Below, in pieces: positions 9,610 to 19,117 of a stretch of 64,000 nucleotides of DNA. The stretch is from Pseudomonas sp. HS6. Lineage in GTDB: Bacteria; Pseudomonadota; Gammaproteobacteria; Pseudomonadales; Pseudomonadaceae. The DNA is taken from assembly GCF_023375815.1 (NCBI RefSeq), contig NZ_CP067412.1:3348001-3412000 (forward strand), written 5' to 3'. Below the pieces are notes generated by a model. It was given only the letters and a program-made list of their open reading frames with translations. It searched no databases and had not been told where the DNA came from. How positions within the stretch are numbered: position 1 is the first letter of the stretch; each line of letters opens with the position of its first letter. The position numbers and the translations under genes are program-made.

Positions 9610-12018
9610 TCAGAAGGCGTAACGCACTTTCGCCGTGAAACCGTCAGCATTGAAGCCGCTGGCGGTCACGTAGTTGTACGACCCGCCTACGCTCCATGCA
9701 CCCATGCGATAGTTGGCGCCCAGGCCCAGCTCATAGCTGTCGCGCACCGGTGTCGTGCCACGGCTGGTGAACGAGTCGCCGCCCAACACAAACGAGGACG
9801 TGGTCCCGGTCTTGTCGCCAATCACGTCATGCCAGGCCATCAACTTCGCTTCAGGCTCAAGACTGCCGGCACCCAAATCAAACGCGGCGGCCAAACGCGC
9901 GCCAACACCCATTTCACCGACTTCATAGCGTTGGCTGCCGACATTCAGCGAAGCCGAACTGCCCTTCTCGCGGTAACTGTCCATTTTCACGTTCGCGTAA
10001 CGCGCACCGACCTGCGGTTCAAGCACCACATTTGGCATCAGACGCACGGTGTAACCGGCCAGCGCACTGACGCCGAACACGTTGCTGTCGTAGTCAGCCT
10101 TGGCCCGAGTGCCGGCGATGTAACGCTTGGATTCGTTGTCGTTCCAACCGTACATCAGCGATGAATCGACGAACCAGTTGTCATGGGTCCAGTTGCCGTA
10201 CAGGGTCAGCGCATGCCCGGTCACCTGGGTTTTGTTGCCGCGATCGGATTTCACATCGGTGTCGAGGTAGCTGTACGCCAGACCGACCGCCAGATCGGCA
10301 TTCAACTGGCCATCGGCACCGACGGCGATGCCGTGGCTGTCGGCATCGTAACCACTCACACCACGGCGCTCATCCTGGTTGGCGTCGCTGCTCAAGGCTT
10401 GCAGCCAGACACCTTTGTCCGTGGCTACGCCAACGGTACGGGCGCGGCTGGAGCGATCATTGATGACACCCGACACCAGCGTCTGACTGTTGGTGGCGGC
10501 GTGAATCACCCCACGGCTGACATCGGGGCTGAGGCTTTCGGACAGCCGTGCCAGTTGCGTATCGGTGCTGGCGTTGGCGAATGCCTGGAACACCGGATCA
10601 TGTTCGTCGAGCCGGGACATCAGCGCACTGGAGAGACGACCCACCGCTTTTGCTCCGTTGCTCGAACCGCCAGCATCCAGCGTATTTTCAACCACGGTTT
10701 CTTCCGGCTTGGTGCTGACCAGGGCCTTCACATCGTTGCCTTCGACCCCGTAGCTTTTCACGTCCAGCAAAGCCGAGGTCGACACCACCGTCAGGTTCTC
10801 GCCACCGGTCAGCGTGCCGGAACGGATCAAGGTGTAACGGTTGCCTCCTGCAGCCGTGCGGAAATCGCTCGAACGGGCCTCCAGCTGCAAGTGACCGCCC
10901 GGCTCGATTTCAGTTTTGCCAGTGACGGCAAGGACCGGACGATTGATATCGGTGTCGTTGCCGACCGACATCGCGATCACCGAGTCCGCTTCCTCCATGT
11001 CCAGATCGCCGATGATCGTGGTGTGAGGTTGCACGAGCGTCAGCGTTCCTTCTTGTACGGTGACGTAACCGGACTTGATCGTCGAGCCGGAAAAACGCGT
11101 CTCGCCGTCAATCGTTACACCGGACAGGCCCAGCAGATCGCCCTTTACGTCACCGCCCTGCCAACGAAAATAGGCCTGGCCGTCATCGACCTGAATGGCG
11201 GCTTTGCCCCCTTCGATCAAACCACCGAACTGAATGATATTGAACAAGCCAGCGCCCACGGGTTGATTGCTCACGTGTATGCCGATGCTTTCACCCGAAA
11301 GCGTGCCCATGTTGGCGACACTGCTGGTATTGACGCCGGCCTGGGGAACGAAGCTCGCCCCGTTTATGGTCAAGCCCTCGGCACCGCTGCCGATGGCCTT
11401 GATAGTGCCTTCGTTGTAGACCGGCATGGACTGCGTGGTGTTTTCCAGATAGATGCCACGAGCGCCGGTACCACTGACCGTGATCGAACCATGGTTGGTC
11501 ACGCCATAGGTCAGTTTCACGCCGGTGAGTGAAACCCCGGTGGCCCGATTGCCGCTGACGTTGATCCGGGCATTGCGTTCGTTACTGAAGTTGCCACCGA
11601 TGGTCACGCCCTGAACGAGGAAGCCGGTCGAGTCGCCACTGTCGGCCAGACCGTTGACGTCGATCGTGCCGCGGTTGTACAGGTTGTAATTGAGTTTTGA
11701 CCAGGACACACCACCGGCATACATACCGATGCCGACGCCGTGAGTGGCGCCGTCGATGGTGATTTGCGCCTTGTTGGACACATCATAATTGGCCATTGGC
11801 CGAGTGAACTGTGCGGCGCTGGTGACGGCCGATGGTGAGGTTTGCACTACGTTCGTGGTGCCGACGAGATTCAGGAAGCCATAGTACTGATCGACGCTGT
11901 TCAACGGCCCGCTGCTCAAATCGTAATCGTCGGTGACGGCATGACCGAAAGGCATATGAGTGATGGCGGCAAAAACAGACAGCGCCAACAGCGAGCGGCG
12001 CAGGCAAGAGGTATTCAC
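9610..12018 (-). CDS. Autotransporter (type Va) with beta-helical passenger
   Basis: An 802-residue protein. The GTG start at 12018 is chosen because GAAGGG lies about 9 bases upstream and the product then begins with a signal peptide (NTSCLRRSLLALSVFAAITH...GHA); the frame is open to 12066. The passenger (about residues 30-520) has repeated G-I-x-V/GARGIYLEN-type turns typical of a right-handed beta-helix, with no serine-protease motif, so an adhesin-like role is likely (inference). The C-terminal ~275 residues, from DKGVWLQALSSD, are the autotransporter barrel, ending in VRYAF with the terminal Phe needed for outer-membrane assembly. It converges on the TpsB gene, with 17 bases between the stops. 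Confidence 0.9.
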   Translation of the reverse strand: MNTSCLRRSLLALSVFAAITHMPFGHAVTDDYDLSSGPLNSVDQYYGFLNLVGTTNVVQTSPSAVTSAAQFTRPMANYDVSNKAQITIDGATHGVGIGMYAGGVSWSKLNYNLYNRGTIDVNGLADSGDSTGFLVQGVTIGGNFSNERNARINVSGNRATGVSLTGVKLTYGVTNHGSITVSGTGARGIYLENTTQSMPVYNEGTIKAIGSGAEGLTINGASFVPQAGVNTSSVANMGTLSGESIGIHVSNQPVGAGLFNIIQFGGLIEGGKAAIQVDDGQAYFRWQGGDVKGDLLGLSGVTIDGETRFSGSTIKSGYVTVQEGTLTLVQPHTTIIGDLDMEEADSVIAMSVGNDTDINRPVLAVTGKTEIEPGGHLQLEARSSDFRTAAGGNRYTLIRSGTLTGGENLTVVSTSALLDVKSYGVEGNDVKALVSTKPEETVVENTLDAGGSSNGAKAVGRLSSALMSRLDEHDPVFQAFANASTDTQLARLSESLSPDVSRGVIHAATNSQTLVSGVINDRSSRARTVGVATDKGVWLQALSSDANQDERRGVSGYDADSHGIAVGADGQLNADLAVGLAYSYLDTDVKSDRGNKTQVTGHALTLYGNWTHDNWFVDSSLMYGWNDNESKRYIAGTRAKADYDSNVFGVSALAGYTVRLMPNVVLEPQVGARYANVKMDSYREKGSSASLNVGSQRYEVGEMGVGARLAAAFDLGAGSLEPEAKLMAWHDVIGDKTGTTSSFVLGGDSFTSRGTTPVRDSYELGLGANYRMGAWSVGGSYNYVTASGFNADGFTAKVRYAF

Positions 12019-12236
12019 GACGGGATTCCCTTCCAAAACATCAAAAACAGTTTCAGCAGGGCTCACGTATTCGTTCAGGCTTCCCTACCGACCCTACCGG
12101 GGTGTCCGGTCCGGGCGCGGGGAATGTACACGAGCCATCATTTCGACACCATCAAAAAGTCAAACCGATGGCGTCATTTTTCAGGCTTTTCATTCAAGGC
12201 TTTGCAGTCTGCGGCCGGCGAGCCGCAAGCCAGCAC

Positions 12237-12644
12237 TCAGGAAGCGTTGACCTGGGGCTTGGGGAAAAGATTGTCCAGCGTCTCCAGTAGCCGCACGTGA
12301 TAGATCGGCTTGCGAAACAGATCCAGCACCTGCAACCGCAGCATGTCGCTCACATCTTCCATGTCTGCGTGCCCCGACGTCACAATCACCGGCAGATGCT
12401 GGCGTGAGGTGTGTTCGCGCAGACGCTTGATCAGCGACATGCCACTTTCCTCCGGCATGCGCAGATCGGTGATCACCAGGGCGATATCGGGATGACGGGT
12501 CAGATGATGCAGGGCGAGTTTGACCGACGTCGCGGTATGACAGACGAAGCCCTCGCCCTCCAGCAACTCCGCCAACTCCAGCAACGCATCCTCTTCATCG
12601 TCAACCAGAAGCAACTGTTGGCGGGGCAGCGAGGAAGCAGTCAT
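12237..12644 (-). CDS. Receiver-only response regulator
   Basis: A 135-residue stand-alone CheY-like receiver. The acidic pocket (VDDEED), the phospho-acceptor Asp in VITDLRMPEESG, the Thr/Ser switch in VTSGH and the Lys in FRKP are all present, so phosphorylation should be possible. There is no output domain. It lies 63 bases downstream of the first Flp pilin gene on the same strand with no clear terminator between, so it may be co-transcribed with the pilins. Its kinase is unknown; PprA, encoded in the same locus, is a candidate only by proximity. Confidence 0.88.
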   Translation of the reverse strand: MTASSLPRQQLLLVDDEEDALLELAELLEGEGFVCHTATSVKLALHHLTRHPDIALVITDLRMPEESGMSLIKRLREHTSRQHLPVIVTSGHADMEDVSDMLRLQVLDLFRKPIYHVRLLETLDNLFPKPQVNAS

Positions 12645-12707
12645 TGGGCAATCCCTGAGAAACTGAAGGTGGAACCGAGTGTAGTGCGAGATTCGCTACC
12701 CATCGAA

Positions 12708-12920
12708 TCAGGGTGTCTGCACGGGTGCCGCCGGCGCCGTACCGCCCAAGGCCGTGAGGATGTTGCTGAAGATCGCGTACATCTTGGCACCGACAGGCGT
12801 CACGAACACCACGACCACAATGGCGACCATCGCCACCACAATCGCGTACTCGATGGCCGACGCGGCTTCGGTGCTCGCCAGGAACGACCGGGCACGCACC
12901 ATCAGGTATTCAAAGAGCAT
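12708..12920 (-). CDS. Flp-type IVb pilin, first copy
   Basis: A 70-residue Flp pilin. The start at 12920 has AAGGAG seven bases upstream; the in-frame ATG at 12926 would be too close to it. The prepilin motif is TEAASAIEYAIV followed by a long hydrophobic helix. Glu+5 and Tyr+6 are present, but the residue before the predicted cleavage site is Ala, not the usual Gly. The C-terminal tail is TAPAAPVQTP. It would be processed by FppA and assembled by the Tad machinery encoded on the other side of the intergenic region. Confidence 0.9.
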   Translation of the reverse strand: MLFEYLMVRARSFLASTEAASAIEYAIVVAMVAIVVVVFVTPVGAKMYAIFSNILTALGGTAPAAPVQTP

Positions 12921-13037
12921 GGACATTCTCCTTCATGCCCGGGATCTTCCGGACACCGGAAAGCCTATGATCGGGGCAATGCCTGCACGCTTTCGCTCAA
13001 CAGCAAACAGGCATCGACAGAGGGAGGGGGAACTCGG

Positions 13038-13247
13038 TCAAGGTATGCCGGGTTTGGTCGGGGCCGTGCCACCCAGTGTGGTCAGTATCTGGCTGAAGAT
13101 GTTGAAGACCTTGGTGCCCATTGGCGTCACGAATACCACGACCACTACCGCCACCATCGCCACCACGATCGCGTACTCGATAGCCGAAGCCCCTTCGTCA
13201 CTTTTGAAAAACAGTCGTGCCCTGGCCAGCAGATAATCGAGAATCAT
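13038..13247 (-). CDS. flp: Flp-type IVb pilin, second copy
   Basis: A 69-residue pilin with the canonical processing motif DEG/ASAIEYAIVV and a hydrophobic helix of about 22 residues. AAAGGAG stands 7 bases before the ATG. It is about 118 bases upstream of the other pilin on the same strand and is very similar over the first 50 residues, so the pair is a tandem duplication. With a standard Gly at the cleavage site this is the better candidate for the main pilin subunit. It is divergent from the rcpC-led assembly operon. Confidence 0.92.
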   Translation of the reverse strand: MILDYLLARARLFFKSDEGASAIEYAIVVAMVAVVVVVFVTPMGTKVFNIFSQILTTLGGTAPTKPGIP

Positions 13248-13578
13248 ACGTCCACTCCTTTGCGCTCATGGCGCCGATGTCGCTACAGCGGCAAAGCTTC
13301 CACCGTGCCAATTGAGCATTGTCAACAAACCCTCTCCCAACAACTGTAAGAACGGATTAGTCATAAAGGATTAGTTGTTTCGTCGCGCCCCGTATTTCGA
13401 CTGCTAATTGGCCAACCCCCATACTTTCGTAGGTTTTTTGCCGGCCAGTAATGGCGTTTTGGCTTGATTCAGCTAGCGTGGAAATAGCGAAATAGTTGGA
13501 TGTTCATAGCTGCCTGATTGCGATGTTCCCTTGTTAGGAAGTACGGGCTGGTAGTGCAGCAGGAAAGGGAGAGCCATC
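13248..13578. promoter_or_regulatory. Divergent control region of the Tad locus
   Basis: These 331 bases separate the leftward pilin genes from the rightward assembly operon and must hold both promoters. Within it, GGATTAGT occurs twice as a direct repeat (13354-13361 and 13368-13375, 14 bases apart), flanked by AACAACT (13339-13345) and its inverse AGTTGTT (13373-13379). This is a plausible operator, and PprB, the known regulator of flp/tad in P. aeruginosa, is the natural candidate (inference). No small gene was seen. Confidence 0.4.
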
Positions 13579-14520
13579 ATGAACAGTCGCGTCACCATGG
13601 GCCTTGCCGCGGTGCTTTTACTGGGAGCCATTGTTGTCGGCTATTGGGGCCTGGTGCTCAGCCGGCAACCCGCGCCGGTTGCCGAGGCACCTGTGCCTGC
13701 AGTGGTCACCGTCGAAAAAACCGTCGCTGCCGCCGAAGATCAGACCCGTCAGCCAGTCGTGGTTCTGGTGCGTGACGTTCCTCCGTTCACCCCCCTCACG
13801 GCCGCCGACCTGGCCGTTGAAAAACTGCTCAGTGCGCCTGCCGGCAGCCTCGGCGCAATCGATCAGGCCGTGGGCCGCACACCGTGGCGCCACCTGAGTG
13901 CCGGGACCTGGCTCAACGATGAAAGCTTCGAGGCCGGTGGAACGCTGGCGCGCATGATCCACCGCGATGAGCGTGCGCTGGCGGTGTCGGTCGATGAAGT
14001 GATCGGTGCGGCCGGGCAATTGATTCCCGGGGATTATGTCGATGTGCTGCTGTTCCTGCGCCAGGACGCCAGCAATCCGCAGCAATCGGCACAGATTGTC
14101 GTACCAGCCATGCGTGTGCTCGGCGTTGGCGAACAGTACGGTCTGACCAACGACGGCCAACCGTCCGCTCCCGCATTGAGCGCCGACGACAAGCTCAAAC
14201 AGGACCAGCGCCGGGTCACCGCGCGCACCGTGGTATTGGCGGTGCCTGAGCAATTGTTGAGTCGAATGATGCTCGCTACCCAGGTCGGGACATTACGCCT
14301 GGCCGTGCGCAGCAGCGAAGAACAGCGTCTGGCCAAGTACTGGGCCGGCGAAAGCCAGACACCGGACAAACTGGTGGCAGCCAACAGCCAGCTTTTCCAG
14401 TTCACTCAGCTGGCGCTGGGGTCTGCACCGAAGGCGCCATCGAGCGGCGATCACGCCGGTGCCGTTCGACCCGCCGTGGAAGTGATTCGCGGCAATCAGG
14501 TCAACCAACAAAATCCATGA
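13579..14520 (+). CDS. rcpC: Flp pilus assembly protein RcpC/CpaB
   Basis: A 313-residue CpaB-family protein: an N-terminal transmembrane helix (about residues 8-27), a Pro/Ala linker and a SAF-like domain beginning near VVLVRDVPPFTPLTAADL, followed by the RcpC C-terminal region. The family works in the periplasm with the secretin RcpA. GGAAAGGGAGAG precedes the ATG. It is the first gene of the rightward Tad operon and its stop overlaps the region of the rcpA start. Confidence 0.9.
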   Translation: MNSRVTMGLAAVLLLGAIVVGYWGLVLSRQPAPVAEAPVPAVVTVEKTVAAAEDQTRQPVVVLVRDVPPFTPLTAADLAVEKLLSAPAGSLGAIDQAVGRTPWRHLSAGTWLNDESFEAGGTLARMIHRDERALAVSVDEVIGAAGQLIPGDYVDVLLFLRQDASNPQQSAQIVVPAMRVLGVGEQYGLTNDGQPSAPALSADDKLKQDQRRVTARTVVLAVPEQLLSRMMLATQVGTLRLAVRSSEEQRLAKYWAGESQTPDKLVAANSQLFQFTQLALGSAPKAPSSGDHAGAVRPAVEVIRGNQVNQQNP

Positions 14521-14540
14521 CTGAGCAAGGATCCAAGTGC

Positions 14541-15764
14541 ATGCAGAGTCGTTCCTGGCCGACCTTCAATCCCGTGCTCCGAGCCTTGCTGCTGATGGGA
14601 CTGTCGATAAACGCTGCCCATGCGGCCACCGGCAACTGCTCGGCCCTCGGGCGCTTGCCGCCAGTGATTGAGATCAACGAAGGCTGGCAGCAGGACATGC
14701 AATCACCGGTGGCAATCACACGCCTGGCCGTCGGCAATCCGAAAATTGCCGACGTGCATGCCAACGGCAATTCGTCATTCCTCCTCACCGCCGTGGCCCC
14801 TGGCGCTACCAGCCTGATGGTCTGGACCGGCTGCTCCAGCGAGCCGCGCCAGAGTATGGTGTTTGTCAAAGGTGCTGCCACCTCAGCCCTGACGGTTGCG
14901 GGGACATTGCCCTCGGATGATGCATTGCTGCCTTCACAAGTGCAGACCGACATCCGCTTCGTCGAAGTCAGCCGCACCAAACTCAAACAGGCCTCGGCCA
15001 AGTTGATCGGCACCCGTGGCAATTTCCTTTTCGGCTCTCCCGGGACATTGCCGCCCATTGATGGCGTCCCGCAGCCGCGACTGCCGGTGGACAACTCGCT
15101 GTTCAACTTCTCGTGGATCGGCGGCAATACCATGGCGATCATCAATGCCCTGGAAGGCAGCGGTTTCGCCTACACCTTGGCGCGGCCAAGCCTGGTGGCG
15201 CTGAACGGGCAGAGCGCCAGCTTCCTCGCAGGCGGGCAGATTCCGATTCCGGTGCCCAGTTCCGGCAGCGACAGCGTGTCGATCGAATACAAGGAATTCG
15301 GCATCCGCCTGACCCTCACGCCCACGATCATCAGCCACGACCGCATCGCCCTGAAAGTCGCGCCGGAAGTCAGCGAGCTGGACTTCAGCAACGCCGTGCA
15401 GATCGCCGGCACCACGGTGCCAGCCCTGACCATCCGCCGCACTGACACCAGCATTTCCCTGGCGGACGGCGAGAGTTTTGTCATCAGCGGTTTGATCAGC
15501 ACCACCAACAGTTCCCAGGTCGACAAGTTTCCTGGGCTGGGCGATATCCCGGTGCTCGGGGCGTTTTTCAAAAGCTCGCAGATCAAGCGCGAAGAGCGCG
15601 AGCTGCTGATGATCGTCACCCCGCATCTGGTGCGGCCGTTGTCGGCAGACGCGCAACTGCCCTCGTTGCCGGGTGAAAAACTGCGCAACTACGACCCGAA
15701 TTTCTACCGCATGTTCTTCCTGGAAAACGGCAACTTCGACAAGCGCAGCGGGTTGTCCCAATGA
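14541..15764 (+). CDS. rcpA: Flp pilus secretin RcpA/CpaC
   Basis: A 407-residue type II/III-like secretin that would form the outer-membrane channel for the Flp pilus. The start at 14541 gives a clean signal peptide ending INAAHA and has AAGGA 9 bases upstream; the alternative ATG at 14517 overlaps the rcpC stop but lacks a binding site. An N-terminal pilus-assembly domain (SPVAITRLAVGNPKIADV) precedes the secretin domain, with VPSSGSDSVSIEYKEFGIRL and the near C-terminal FPGLGDIPVLGAFFKS typical of secretins. Its end overlaps tadZ by 4 bases. Confidence 0.92.
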   Translation: MQSRSWPTFNPVLRALLLMGLSINAAHAATGNCSALGRLPPVIEINEGWQQDMQSPVAITRLAVGNPKIADVHANGNSSFLLTAVAPGATSLMVWTGCSSEPRQSMVFVKGAATSALTVAGTLPSDDALLPSQVQTDIRFVEVSRTKLKQASAKLIGTRGNFLFGSPGTLPPIDGVPQPRLPVDNSLFNFSWIGGNTMAIINALEGSGFAYTLARPSLVALNGQSASFLAGGQIPIPVPSSGSDSVSIEYKEFGIRLTLTPTIISHDRIALKVAPEVSELDFSNAVQIAGTTVPALTIRRTDTSISLADGESFVISGLISTTNSSQVDKFPGLGDIPVLGAFFKSSQIKREERELLMIVTPHLVRPLSADAQLPSLPGEKLRNYDPNFYRMFFLENGNFDKRSGLSQ

Positions 15765-16951
15765 GCCAGAGCCTGAGCCAGACCTTTCTCGCCATCACCC
15801 GCAACAGCACCGATCTGGAATGGCTGCAAAGCGCCCTCGCGCCGCTAGGTCAAGTGGTCAGCGCCGGTGCCGGCAGCCTCGATGAATTGCTCGCACTGGT
15901 GGATGTCACCTTCGCCAGCCTCGTGTTCGTCGGCCTCGATCGCGAACACGTGGTGGCTCAGAGCGCGCTGATCGAGGGCGCACTGGAAGCCAAACCGATG
16001 CTGGCAATCGTTGCCCTCGGCGACGGCATGGACAATCAGTTGGTGCTCAACGCCATGCGCGCCGGGGCAAGGGACTTTGTGGCTTACGGCTCGCGCTCCA
16101 GCGAAGTGGCCGGGCTAGTGCGTCGGTTGAGCAAACGCATGCCGCCAGTGACCCACAATACGCAACTGGGTGGTCTGACGGTTTTGTACGGTGTGCAGAG
16201 CAGTTCCGACGGCGCGCTACTGGCCAATCATATGGCGTTGGTGGTGCAAAAGAGCGGGCAGCAGACGCTGCTGCTCGATCTCGGCCTGCCCCGTGGCGAT
16301 AGCCTTGCATTGCTGGGGCTGGAGAGTTCGTTCCACTTCGGCGATGCCTTGCGCCACCTGCGCAGGCTCGACGCCACGTTGATCGACAGTGCCTTCACCA
16401 GCGCGGAAGCGGGGCTGCGGATTCTGGCGTACGCCGACAATGACGAACCGCTGGAGAGCACCAGTGCCGCCGAGCTGTTCATGTTGCTCAGCGCCTTGCG
16501 CCAACACTTCCAGCACATTGTCGTGAACCTCACCGGCCAGCCTGACAGCGAAGCCCTGCGCACCTTTGTCAGCCATTGCGACAAGCTGATCTGGTACACC
16601 GACCAGAATGTTCTCGATTGCCGGCGCAATCTGGCGGTGTTCAATCTGTGGCGGGAAAAAGGCATGAAGCTCGATCACGGACGGCTGTTGGTCGACCGCT
16701 ATCTGAGCAACGTCGCGCCGGATGCAGAAACCCTCGGCAAGACCTTCAATCTGGAAGTGATCGCGGTGCTGGCCTTGAGTCCGGAGCTGCGCATGAATGC
16801 CAAGAATCAGGGAATCAGCCTGTTTGAACTGGCCCCCCGGGAAAAACTCACCCAGAGCCTGCGGGCGCTCGGCGAACGCCTGGCCAAACGCTCCGAAGGC
16901 CTGGCCAAACCCAAGGTCACCTGGTTCGACCGGTTGCGAGGCACCTCATGA
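15761..16951 (+). CDS. tadZ: Flp pilus assembly protein TadZ/CpaE
   Basis: A 396-residue protein with an atypical receiver-like N-terminus and a ParA/MinD-like C-terminal domain. At the expected P-loop (about residues 140-152) the sequence is LYGVQSSSDGALLAN: the Walker A lysines are gone, as reported for other TadZ proteins. LLLDLGLPRGDSLALLGL corresponds to the Walker A' region. TadZ proteins mark the pole and recruit the TadA motor. ATGA overlaps with rcpA and with tadA show tight coupling. Confidence 0.88.
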   Translation: MSQSLSQTFLAITRNSTDLEWLQSALAPLGQVVSAGAGSLDELLALVDVTFASLVFVGLDREHVVAQSALIEGALEAKPMLAIVALGDGMDNQLVLNAMRAGARDFVAYGSRSSEVAGLVRRLSKRMPPVTHNTQLGGLTVLYGVQSSSDGALLANHMALVVQKSGQQTLLLDLGLPRGDSLALLGLESSFHFGDALRHLRRLDATLIDSAFTSAEAGLRILAYADNDEPLESTSAAELFMLLSALRQHFQHIVVNLTGQPDSEALRTFVSHCDKLIWYTDQNVLDCRRNLAVFNLWREKGMKLDHGRLLVDRYLSNVAPDAETLGKTFNLEVIAVLALSPELRMNAKNQGISLFELAPREKLTQSLRALGERLAKRSEGLAKPKVTWFDRLRGTS

Positions 16952-18216
16952 GCCCGGAAAAACTCTTCGGTGCTCCGGCGCGAGGTCAGTCGGGCAACAC
17001 CGACCACGAAGGTCTGAAACTGGTCCTGCATCGCTACATCATCGATGCCATCGAGGAGTCCGGGAAAAACCTGCTGGAAGGTTCGCGGCCATTGCTGGCG
17101 CAGTTCGTCACCGACAAGGTCGCCGAATACATCGCCCGTCTGCACCTGGCGATTTCACGCTACGAGATGGAGCGGCTGGCGGAAGAAATCGTTGATGAAC
17201 TGACCGGATTCGGTCCGCTGGAAGTGCTGCTGCGCGACCCCGCCGTGACCGAAATCCTGGTCAACGGCCCGCACCGGGTATTCGTCGAGCGCGACGGTGT
17301 ACTGCATCAAAGTGATCTGCGCTTTATCGATGCGCATCACGTCGAACGAGTCATGCAGCGCATTCTGGCGCCGCTCGGGCGACGGCTGGACGAGTCTTCG
17401 CCGATGGTCGATGCGCGCCTGCCCGATGGCAGCCGGGTCAACGCGATCATTCCGCCCATCGCCCTCGACGGACCCTGTCTGTCGATTCGAAAATTCCGCA
17501 AGGACATGCTCAAGAGCAGCGACCTGATCGCCATGCAGACCATCGACCTGGCGATTTTCGATTGTTTCCAGGACGCCGTGGGCAAGCGCTGCAACATCCT
17601 GATCAGCGGTGGCACCGGCACCGGCAAGACCACGCTGCTGAACATTCTCAGTCAGCTGATCAATCCCCACGAACGGCTGGTGACCATCGAAGACGTCGCC
17701 GAATTGCAGCTCGGTCACCCGCACGTGGTACGTCTGGAAACCCGGCCGCCGAACGCCGAGGGACATGGCGAAGTCAAGGCCAGCGACCTGATCCGCAACG
17801 CCCTGCGGATGCGTCCGGACCGGATCATTCTTGGCGAAATCCGGGGCGTCGAAGTGCTCGACGTGCTCACGGCGATGAACACCGGTCACGACGGCTCGAT
17901 GAGCACGGTGCACGCCAACAACGCCCAGGATGCGTTGCTGCGTCTGGAAACCCTGGTCGGCCTGACCGGGCGCACCGTGGCCGAACGCACCCTGCGCCAG
18001 ATGATCTGTGCTGCGCTCGACGTGATCATCCAGCTGACGCGCATGCCCGACGGCCGCCGCTGCGTCAGCGAGGTGGTGGAAGTGGTCGGCGTGCGCGAAG
18101 ACGTCTACGTCACTAACACGCTGTTCCGTCTTGATCGACGCACCGGTTTCGGCTTCCTGCGAGAAGCGGTCAACCCGGCCGGCGACAAGTTGCGGCACGA
18201 GTCGAGCCTGGGCTGA
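16948..18216 (+). CDS. tadA: Flp pilus motor ATPase TadA/CpaF
   Basis: A 422-residue secretion ATPase. Walker A is [14 protein letters not shown] (about residues 218-230), Walker B lies in [12 protein letters not shown] (about residue 290), and the Asp and His boxes fall between and after, including STVHANN. The family hexamer drives Flp assembly at the inner-membrane face through TadB/TadC. It starts inside the last codons of tadZ (4-base overlap). Length and motifs are normal. Confidence 0.94.
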   Translation: MSPEKLFGAPARGQSGNTDHEGLKLVLHRYIIDAIEESGKNLLEGSRPLLAQFVTDKVAEYIARLHLAISRYEMERLAEEIVDELTGFGPLEVLLRDPAVTEILVNGPHRVFVERDGVLHQSDLRFIDAHHVERVMQRILAPLGRRLDESSPMVDARLPDGSRVNAIIPPIALDGPCLSIRKFRKDMLKSSDLIAMQTIDLAIFDCFQDAVGKRCNILISGGTGTGKTTLLNILSQLINPHERLVTIEDVAELQLGHPHVVRLETRPPNAEGHGEVKASDLIRNALRMRPDRIILGEIRGVEVLDVLTAMNTGHDGSMSTVHANNAQDALLRLETLVGLTGRTVAERTLRQMICAALDVIIQLTRMPDGRRCVSEVVEVVGVREDVYVTNTLFRLDRRTGFGFLREAVNPAGDKLRHESSLG

Positions 18217-18234
18217 GCGCATGGAGCTTTCGTC

Positions 18235-19116
18235 ATGATCGGACCGCTGATCCTGATCGTCATTTGCCTGCTGATGCTGGGGCTGTCGATTCGCCTGTTC
18301 CTGCAGGGTGCGCGCAAGACCGCTAATGAACGGGTGCTCTCTCGCCTCGCCGCCGGACAACCGCAAACGGTCGAAAAAACTTCGTGGACCGGGCTGGAGC
18401 GAATGTTTCTGCGGGCGGGTCTCGGCCGTCCGACCGAGCACTTCGGGCTGTGGCTGTCGTTGTGGGTCGTGGCCATGATGCTGGGTTATCTGCTGGCTGA
18501 CTGGATCGGCCTGTTGACCCTGATGCTGGCACCGCCCCTGATTTTGCGGCTGTACATCGCCTGGCTGTACCGGCGCCGGCTCAACCGCATGATCGAACAA
18601 CTGCCGCAGTTGCTGGATCACACAGTGCGCAGCCTCAAGTCCGGCAGGACCCTGAGCGACGCGGTGATGGGCGGCATCGAAACCAGTGACGATCCGTTGA
18701 AGTCGGCGATGGGCCGGGTGCAGCGCAACGTGCAACTGGGAGTCAACCTGCCGGATGCGGTGAGCGACTTCGCCGAGCTCTACGAACAGGACGAACTACG
18801 CATGTTCGCTCTGGGCCTGAAGGTCAATCATCGCTATGGCGGCAACGCCAGCGAATTGCTGGAGAACCTGATCAAACTGATTCGAGAGCGCGACCAGGGG
18901 GCTCGTCAGTTGCGTGCGATGACAGGCGAAACCCGCATGACCGCGTGGGTGCTCGGATCGCTGCCCTTGATCATTGTGAGCTACTTCATGCTGACCAACC
19001 CCGGCTACATGCTCGGTATGTGGAACGACTCCGGGGGCCACACGATGCTGATCATCGCGGTGATATTGCAGGTGATCGGCTGCCTGGCACTGTGGCGCAT
19101 GTTGAGGAGTGTCTGA
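18235..19116 (+). CDS. tadB: Flp pilus platform protein TadB
   Basis: A 293-residue type II secretion F-domain protein with an N-terminal transmembrane helix, a helix pair near residues 75-105, the cytoplasmic F domain (TLSDAVMGGIETSDDPLKSA) and two C-terminal membrane helices. It forms the inner-membrane platform with TadC on which TadA acts. It begins 18 bases after tadA, and its stop is followed one base later by the tadC ATG. Confidence 0.92.
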   Translation: MIGPLILIVICLLMLGLSIRLFLQGARKTANERVLSRLAAGQPQTVEKTSWTGLERMFLRAGLGRPTEHFGLWLSLWVVAMMLGYLLADWIGLLTLMLAPPLILRLYIAWLYRRRLNRMIEQLPQLLDHTVRSLKSGRTLSDAVMGGIETSDDPLKSAMGRVQRNVQLGVNLPDAVSDFAELYEQDELRMFALGLKVNHRYGGNASELLENLIKLIRERDQGARQLRAMTGETRMTAWVLGSLPLIIVSYFMLTNPGYMLGMWNDSGGHTMLIIAVILQVIGCLALWRMLRSV

Positions 19117-19117
19117 C

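Noticed and set aside
17155..18735. Long minus-strand open frame (526 codons)
   Set aside because: It is the shadow of tadA and tadB, whose products have complete motifs; there is no ribosome binding site and the protein is His/Gln-rich as usual for antisense of GC-rich genes.
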